Shown here: piece after piece, positions 59,421 to 64,000 of the stretch
Layout: each line of letters opens with the position of its first letter
Numbering within the stretch: the first letter of the stretch is position 1
Origin: Brevundimonas sp.
Lineage (GTDB): Bacteria > Pseudomonadota > Alphaproteobacteria > Caulobacterales > Caulobacteraceae
Reading direction: 5' to 3'
Length of the DNA: 64,000 nt
Assembly (NCBI RefSeq): GCF_027487935.1
Contig: NZ_JAIYCP010000033.1
Location: 1-64,000, forward strand
The notes under the pieces: generated by a model
The model's database searches: none
The model's input: only the letters and a program-made list of their open reading frames with translations
What the model was told of the DNA's origin: nothing
Translations under genes and position numbers: made by a program

Positions 59421-59996
59421 TTACCCCTCCGCTGACCCTGCCCTGAGGAACAGGACCCTTGCGGCCCCATAGTTGCGCGCATCCAGCCGCTGATAGCCGG
59501 GCGTGTCGATTTCCGGCTCGTCAGAACCGCGCTCGAACACCACCAGAGCGCCCGGCTTCAGCCAGCCGCCCTCGAGCAGCCGCGCCAGGGTCTGTTCGCC
59601 CAACCCTTTGCGGTAAGGCGGATCAAGGAAGGCCAGATCGAAGGCCTCCCCGTCAGAACCCGGCCGGCTGCCCAGATCGATGGCGCTGCGCCGGTGCACC
59701 CGCGAGCGGCCCATGACCCCATAGGCGTCGGCATTCTCGCGGATGGCTCCGCGCGCCTCCTCATCGGTCTCGACAAACAGGGCGAAGGCCGCGCCGCGAC
59801 TGATGGCCTCGAACCCGAGGGCACCTGAGCCGGCGTAAAGGTCCATCACCCGCATACCCTCGAGCGGCTCGGCCCAGGCGGCGTGTTCCAGCACATTGAA
59901 CACGGCCTGCCGCGCCCGATCCGAGGTCGGGCGCGTGCCCTGCCCCTCCGGCGTAGTAATGGTCCGGCCCTTCAGGTTTCCAGCGACGATTCTCAT
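59421..59996 (-). CDS. rsmD: 16S rRNA (guanine-966-N2)-methyltransferase
   Basis: Methylates G966 of 16S rRNA. The 191 residues have the family start MRIVAGNLKGRTITTPEGQGTRPTSDRARQAVFNVLEH, the SAM motif VMDLYAGSGALGFEAISRGA and the catalytic DPPY in LAFLDPPYRKGLG. The start is the conserved MRIVAG; the frame continues upstream without similarity. Downstream a GGTGTG/CACACC hairpin at about 59384-59403 may help end the transcript. Confidence 0.94.
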   Translation of the reverse strand: MRIVAGNLKGRTITTPEGQGTRPTSDRARQAVFNVLEHAAWAEPLEGMRVMDLYAGSGALGFEAISRGAAFALFVETDEEARGAIRENADAYGVMGRSRVHRRSAIDLGSRPGSDGEAFDLAFLDPPYRKGLGEQTLARLLEGGWLKPGALVVFERGSDEPEIDTPGYQRLDARNYGAARVLFLRAGSAEG

Positions 59997-60043
59997 GGAA
60001 AAGCCTCTGGACCGGAACGGGCCGCGAATGCAACGTTGGCACC

Positions 60044-60991
60044 ATGGTTCAACCATTCCGCTCGCAACTCGACGCTACCCTTGCAGCGGCGGCGCGATCC
60101 CCACTCATCACCGGCATGACTGTGACGCACCCCTGGCGGAGGCTGGGGAGCTTTATCTTCCTGGCCGCCTTGCTCGTGATGGTGCTGGCTCTTGCGGTCG
60201 GCGTCGCAATCGCCGGCATTCCCGGCTTGCGCGATCAGCTCGTTAGCCTGGAACCCCTGCCCGACGGCCCCTTGCGCCTGATCGACGAGAGCCTCCAGGT
60301 TCTGGTGCTTGGGGCCATTCTGGGCGCTATGGCTCTCGGCATTCTGCTGGCGGCCGCCCTGACCTATCGTCGGCCAATCAGGGACTTCCTGTGGCCCGGG
60401 CGACGTTTTGACGCCGGACAACTCGGCGCCGGCTTTCTGGCCATGGCCTGCATCTTCATCATCTCGATACCCATCTATCTGGCGATGGGCAGCGAATGGG
60501 CTCCGCCTGTCCTCGACCCGCTGTATCTCGACCACACGCGACTGACCTATGTGCTGGCGATGATCGTCGGCCTTCTCGTCGCCGCGGCCGCGGAGGAAGT
60601 CGTCTGTCGGGGCGTGCTGTTGCGGCTGACCGGGCTCGTCACCCGTCGCCCGCTCGTCCTGTGCCTCATCAATGGCGTTGTATTCTCGGCCATCCACATG
60701 GACCCCGACCCTGTCTCCTTCGTGGCGCGAGCGCTCTCCGGCGGCATCTGGACCTGGGCGGCGCTGCGGCTCGGCGGACTGGAGTTCGCCGTCGGCGCCC
60801 ACCTGGCCAACAATCTGGGGATCGCATTGTTCTGGGAGCCGTTCTCACAAGCCACGGTCAGTCGGGAGTCGGCATGGATTGACCTCGCCCCGGAAGTCCT
60901 GACCACAGTGGTCATGGTCATCATGATCGAACGTGTCGCCCGGCGCTACGTCGACCCCGCTGACCGACTACCGGCGCGGCCCGCTCCGTGA
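60044..60991 (+). CDS. CPBP family intramembrane glutamic endopeptidase
   Basis: A membrane protease of the CAAX/Abi type, 315 residues with about eight hydrophobic segments. The catalytic motifs are AAAEEVVCRGVLL (Glu184, Glu185, Arg189), FSAIHM with a histidine, and GAHLANNLGIALF. Bacterial members have diverse and mostly unknown targets. ATG 60116 (MTVTHPWRRLGSF) is an alternative start closer to the first membrane segment. Its 3' end overlaps the convergent rluB gene by 24 bases. Confidence 0.86.
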   Translation: MVQPFRSQLDATLAAAARSPLITGMTVTHPWRRLGSFIFLAALLVMVLALAVGVAIAGIPGLRDQLVSLEPLPDGPLRLIDESLQVLVLGAILGAMALGILLAAALTYRRPIRDFLWPGRRFDAGQLGAGFLAMACIFIISIPIYLAMGSEWAPPVLDPLYLDHTRLTYVLAMIVGLLVAAAAEEVVCRGVLLRLTGLVTRRPLVLCLINGVVFSAIHMDPDPVSFVARALSGGIWTWAALRLGGLEFAVGAHLANNLGIALFWEPFSQATVSRESAWIDLAPEVLTTVVMVIMIERVARRYVDPADRLPARPAP

Positions 60992-62401
60992 TCCGCCGCC
61001 GGGCTTGCCCTTGAACGGAGAGCCACCGGGCTTGGCCGCAAACGGACGCTTGGGACCGCCCTTGTCGCCGGGCCGGTCGTCAGACCGGGCCGCCGGCCGG
61101 GTGCCGGTGCGGGCGTTGCCGCGGGGGCGGTCGATGAACTGGTCCTCGCGGGGCTTGAACACGCGTTTGGGGCGTTCGCCCGCGGCCTCCGCACCTTCGG
61201 GCCGGGCGCGAGGGGTGAAATTCTTTTTCGGATGTTCGAATTTCGGCGTCGCCTTCGCCCAGCCAGGCTTTTTCTGCGGGCGGGCTGCCCGGTCGGCGGC
61301 AGCATCGGCGGCGGCTCCGGCGGCGCGGACCCGGCTGGGCTTGCGCGACGGATCGGAGATGGCCGAGCCCGAGGTCCCCTTCCTGATCGGAGCCGAGGTG
61401 CGGCGCCCCGGAACCGGCGCAGGCGTCGAGACCGTGTTCCCCGTCGGCAGGTTCTCAGGCCGGATATGGTCAGCCAGCATCTCCCGGATCACGCGCGGGC
61501 CGACTTCCTCGACCGAGCCGACCGGCAGGGTCCCGAGCTGGAACGGGCCGTAGGCGAGGCGGATCAGCCGGTTCACGGTCAGACCCAGATGCTCCAGGAC
61601 CTTGCGGACCTCGCGGTTCTTGCCCTCGGTTATGGAGACGCTGATCCAGAGATTGGCGGGGGTGTTGCCCTCGGTCTCCTTGGCCTTGTCCAGCGTGGCC
61701 TCGATCGGGCCGTAGCGGATGCCGTCGACGGTGACGCCGTCCTTGAGCGAATCAAGCTGCAGCTGGCTGACCCGGCCCCGGGCCCGGGCCCGGTACTGGC
61801 GGACCAGTTCGGTCGACGGCAGTTCCAGCGCGCGGCTGAGTTCCCCGTCATTGGTCAGCAGCAGCAGGCCCTCGGTGTTCAGGTCGAGTCGACCGACCGA
61901 GATCACGCGCGGCAGGCCGCTCGGCAGGGCGTCGAACACGGTCGGCCGTCCGCCGGGATCATTGTGCGAGGTCACCAGTCCGGCCGGCTTGTGATAGCGC
62001 CAGACGCGGGTCGCCTCGGCCGAGCCGATCGGCTTGCCGTCGACCGTGATGACATCGTCGCGGGTGACCAGGGTCGCGGGGGTATCGAGGATCTTGCCGT
62101 TCACGGCGACCTTGCCCAGGCCGATCAGCCGCTCGACCTCGCGGCGCGAGGCGATACCGGCCCGGGCCATGGCCTTGGCGATCCGTTCGCTACGCTTCGG
62201 ACCGTCGTCGGCTTTCGGGGCGGGCTTGCCGTCCCTGGCGAAGGGCTTGCCGCCGGGTTTGCCGAAAGGTTTTCCGCCCTTGGGCGGGCCACGATCATCG
62301 CTGCTCTCGACGCGCTTCACGTAGGGTTTGCGGGGACCGTCGCGGCTGTCGTCTTGACGCGGGCGCGGCTTCTTGTCGTTGTCTCGGGGATGGCTGGCCA
62401 T
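60968..62401 (-). CDS. rluB: 23S rRNA pseudouridine synthase, RluB/RsuA family, with long basic tails
   Basis: Makes pseudouridine in rRNA (RluB acts at position 2605 of 23S). The core has an S4 domain (ERIAKAMARAGIASRREVERLIGLGKVAVNG) and the catalytic domain with GRLDLNTEGLLLLTNDG (catalytic Asp) and EGKNREVRKVLEHLGLTVNRLIRLAYGPF. Unusually long low-complexity extensions flank it: about 65 residues rich in K, G, P and D before, and about 150 residues rich in R, K, P and G after, ending GGGSRSGPRR. Such tails are common on RNA-binding proteins of this group. Its start overlaps the tadA start on the other strand. Confidence 0.92.
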   Translation of the reverse strand: MASHPRDNDKKPRPRQDDSRDGPRKPYVKRVESSDDRGPPKGGKPFGKPGGKPFARDGKPAPKADDGPKRSERIAKAMARAGIASRREVERLIGLGKVAVNGKILDTPATLVTRDDVITVDGKPIGSAEATRVWRYHKPAGLVTSHNDPGGRPTVFDALPSGLPRVISVGRLDLNTEGLLLLTNDGELSRALELPSTELVRQYRARARGRVSQLQLDSLKDGVTVDGIRYGPIEATLDKAKETEGNTPANLWISVSITEGKNREVRKVLEHLGLTVNRLIRLAYGPFQLGTLPVGSVEEVGPRVIREMLADHIRPENLPTGNTVSTPAPVPGRRTSAPIRKGTSGSAISDPSRKPSRVRAAGAAADAAADRAARPQKKPGWAKATPKFEHPKKNFTPRARPEGAEAAGERPKRVFKPREDQFIDRPRGNARTGTRPAARSDDRPGDKGGPKRPFAAKPGGSPFKGKPGGGSRSGPRR

Positions 62402-62875
62402 GATGAGCGGTTCATGCACATGGCCTTGGCATGTGCGCAAGCGGCGGCAGACGCGGGAGAGACTCCTGTGGGCTGCGTGATCGTCGATGAATCGACCGGC
62501 GAGGTCGTCGCCGAGGGTCGCAACGGCCCCATCGGAGCCCATGACCCGACCGCCCATGCCGAGATTGTCGCCCTGCGCGCTGCGGCCTCGAAACTTGGAA
62601 ACTATCGCCTCACCGGCCTGACCCTCTATGTGACGCTTGAGCCCTGCGCGATGTGCGCCGGGGCCATCAGCCACGCCCGCATCGGCCGCGTGGTCTGGGG
62701 GGCCGACGATCCCAAGGGCGGGGCGGTGGCGCATGGCCCGCGATTCTTCGAACAGCCGACCTGCCACTGGAAGCCTGTGTTCGAGGGCGGGGTCCTGGCC
62801 GCTGAGGGCGGAGACCTGCTGCGCACCTTCTTCCGCGTCCGACGCAAGGGAACAGCGACGCCCGAGGCCGGTTAG
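62390..62875 (+). CDS. tadA: tRNA-specific adenosine deaminase
   Basis: Converts adenosine 34 to inosine in tRNA-Arg(ACG). The 161 residues have the zinc site HAEIVAL (His56, catalytic Glu58) and PCAMCAGAISHARIGRVVWGADDPKGGA (Cys86, Cys89). The beginning FMHMALACAQAAADAGETPVGCVIV is normal. ATG 62390 overlaps the divergent rluB start by 12 bases; ATG 62414 would leave a 12-base gap. Either way the promoter must lie inside the rluB coding region. Confidence 0.94.
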   Translation: MAGHDERFMHMALACAQAAADAGETPVGCVIVDESTGEVVAEGRNGPIGAHDPTAHAEIVALRAAASKLGNYRLTGLTLYVTLEPCAMCAGAISHARIGRVVWGADDPKGGAVAHGPRFFEQPTCHWKPVFEGGVLAAEGGDLLRTFFRVRRKGTATPEAG

Positions 62876-62892
62876 CGCAGACGGCGCGTGGA

Positions 62893-63495
62893 TCAGCCGA
62901 ACGCTGCCAGTCGTGCATCCAGCCGGGCCCGGACCCCGGGCCAGTCATCGTCGAGGATGGCGAACTGGGCCGTGTCGCGGACCCGACCCTTGAAGGTGAT
63001 CTTGTGCTTGCGCAGCACCCCTTCGTCCCGCGCCCCCAGCTTGCGGATCGCGGCCTGGCTCCCGGGGTTGATTGCGTCGGTGAGGATCTCGACCCGCACG
63101 GCACCGCCGTCAAAGGCGTGGCCCAGCAACAACCGTTTGCACGACGGATTGACCGGCCCGCCCCTCGCCTCCGGCCGGTAGAAGGTTGAGCCGACCTCGC
63201 AGCGGCGATAGTCGGGCCTGATCTCATAGAGGCTGGTCGTCCCAACAACCGCGCCATCGTCCATCCGCCGGACGGCCCAGGCGATCCGCGTGCCCTGTGC
63301 CATGGCCCTGAGCGCCGCATGCCACCAGTCGTCGAAATACGGCCCATAGGCGGCGGCGACCATGATGTCCCAGGAGGCCGGATCGCAATCGAGGGCGGCG
63401 CGCACCTCGTCTTCCAGCGTCGGTGCAAGGGGCTCCAGTCGCACGAACCGGTTCTCGAGCGGCACGGCGTCCAGGCGCATGGCGGACCGGCTCAC
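62893..63495 (-). CDS. GNAT family N-acetyltransferase
   Basis: A 200-residue acetyltransferase of the RimJ/RimL-like group. It shows [13 protein letters not shown] at the start, [40 protein letters not shown], then [13 protein letters not shown] and [32 protein letters not shown]. The VGSTFY...NPSCK...KLGA layout is common in a branch annotated as GNAT without known substrate. It starts at a GTG overlapping the aroB stop (GTGA); ATG 63480 is an alternative. Confidence 0.85.
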   Translation of the reverse strand: MSRSAMRLDAVPLENRFVRLEPLAPTLEDEVRAALDCDPASWDIMVAAAYGPYFDDWWHAALRAMAQGTRIAWAVRRMDDGAVVGTTSLYEIRPDYRRCEVGSTFYRPEARGGPVNPSCKRLLLGHAFDGGAVRVEILTDAINPGSQAAIRKLGARDEGVLRKHKITFKGRVRDTAQFAILDDDWPGVRARLDARLAAFG

Positions 63496-64000
63496 GCCGC
63501 GCCTTCGGTCTTCAGAAACGCCCCAATGGCAGCCCGGTCGACATTGCGTTCGACGAAGGTATCGCCGATCGCCCGGGCGAGGATCAGGGTCAGCCGGCCG
63601 CCCTCGACCTTCTTGTCGCCGGCCATACGGTCGAGCAGCGCTTCAGCCGTGAAGCTCCCCGCGTCCGCCAGCCGCACGGGCAGGCCGGCGGCGGCGATCA
63701 CCTGTTTGACCCGATCCGCGACGCGTTCATCGCAAAATCCGGCGGCGGCAGAAAAGCGGAAGGCCATAACGCAGCCGAGGGCGACGGCCCCACCATGCGT
63801 GATCCGGGCCTCGTCAAATCCCAGCTCGGCCTCAATGGCATGGCCGAAGGTATGGCCGAGATTCAGCAGGGCCCGTCGCCCGGCCTCCTTCTCGTCCTCG
63901 CCGACGATGGTGCTCTTGATCTCGACCGACCGCACCACCGCACGGGTCAGGGCAGCAGGATCACCACCGGCCCCGGCAGAACCTTCACCCGCCAGCCAGT
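63492..64000 (-). CDS. aroB: 3-dehydroquinate synthase (3' part, cut by window edge)
   Basis: The C-terminal part of the second enzyme of the shikimate pathway, which converts DAHP to 3-dehydroquinate. The reading frame stays open to the window end, so the 5' part lies outside. Visible are [43 protein letters not shown] with the zinc-binding His of GHTFGHA, then [13 protein letters not shown] and [23 protein letters not shown], all typical of AroB. The downstream acetyltransferase is coupled through a GTGA overlap. Confidence 0.95.
   Translation of the reverse strand, partial: WLAGEGSAGAGGDPAALTRAVVRSVEIKSTIVGEDEKEAGRRALLNLGHTFGHAIEAELGFDEARITHGGAVALGCVMAFRFSAAAGFCDERVADRVKQVIAAAGLPVRLADAGSFTAEALLDRMAGDKKVEGGRLTLILARAIGDTFVERNVDRAAIGAFLKTEGAA

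Overview
This is about 64 kb of GC-rich chromosomal DNA from an alphaproteobacterium. The gene order and several lineage-typical genes point to the Caulobacterales, most likely Brevundimonas or a close relative. These are pdhA-pdhB-DUF5076-pdhC, a PopA-like degenerate GGDEF protein, the dusB-ntrY-ntrX-dat-hfq-hflX block, and a 'vgr-related' HELTH protein. Nearly everything is housekeeping. I see no rRNA, tRNA, CRISPR array, prophage or intact insertion sequence. No gene-free stretch exceeds 300 bases; the longest (9313-9597) is almost filled by one palindromic element.

Layout. 1-3100: nitrogen assimilation (glnB-glnA, with a strong terminator) and a stand-alone NAD(P)HX dehydratase. 3.1-9.3 kb: yaaA, a 3-hydroxybutyrate dehydrogenase, an acetyltransferase, tsaC/sua5, a yceI-cytochrome b561 pair with a palindromic upstream site, and a large acyl-CoA dehydrogenase. 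9.6-15.6 kb: a compact pyruvate dehydrogenase operon (pdhA, pdhB, DUF5076, pdhC, glutathione peroxidase, lpdA), preceded by eno and ftsB. 17.5-21.4 kb: rpmF, then lipA-coq10-FAD oxidoreductase-two acetyltransferases. lipA supplies the lipoate used by pdhB and pdhC. 21.6-27.4 kb: an acyl-activating enzyme, a peptidase pair, a GPH-type transporter with mazG, and a small DUF559 nuclease-like gene.

27.4-36.7 kb: hflX, hfq, D-amino-acid transaminase, ntrX, ntrY, dusB, a MAPEG protein and fused ispDF. This is the classic alphaproteobacterial nitrogen-regulation block with ntrB, ntrC and trkA missing. 36.6-48.3 kb: spermidine-synthase-like membrane protein, pncC, tusA, yihY, PopA-like regulator, SRAP protein, guaA, nucleosidase, rsmB-like methyltransferase, MAPEG protein, guaB. 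48.4-64 kb: tandem DUF2061 protein, rlmE, cyclophilin, rnd, purM, purN, ndk, an ABC-F ATPase, mutL, rsmD, a CPBP protease, rluB, tadA, an acetyltransferase and the 3' part of aroB, cut by the window edge. Purine synthesis is well represented (guaA, guaB, purM, purN, ndk), as are RNA modification and processing (tsaC, dusB, rlmE, rsmB, rsmD, rluB, tadA, rnd, hfq).

The most unusual content is repetitive DNA. Six copies of a two-hairpin palindromic element of about 55-62 bp occur as three inverted pairs. Two pairs lie in frame inside the interdomain linkers of pdhB and pdhC; the third brackets the DUF559 gene. Separate palindromic elements lie at 1-161, 9317-9576 (13-bp perfect terminal inverted repeats) and 28792-28922. 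Heptanucleotide arrays in inverted arrangement occur between the cyclophilin gene and rnd and, in frame, in the mutL linker. Gene identities rest on motif recognition by eye; no database search was run.
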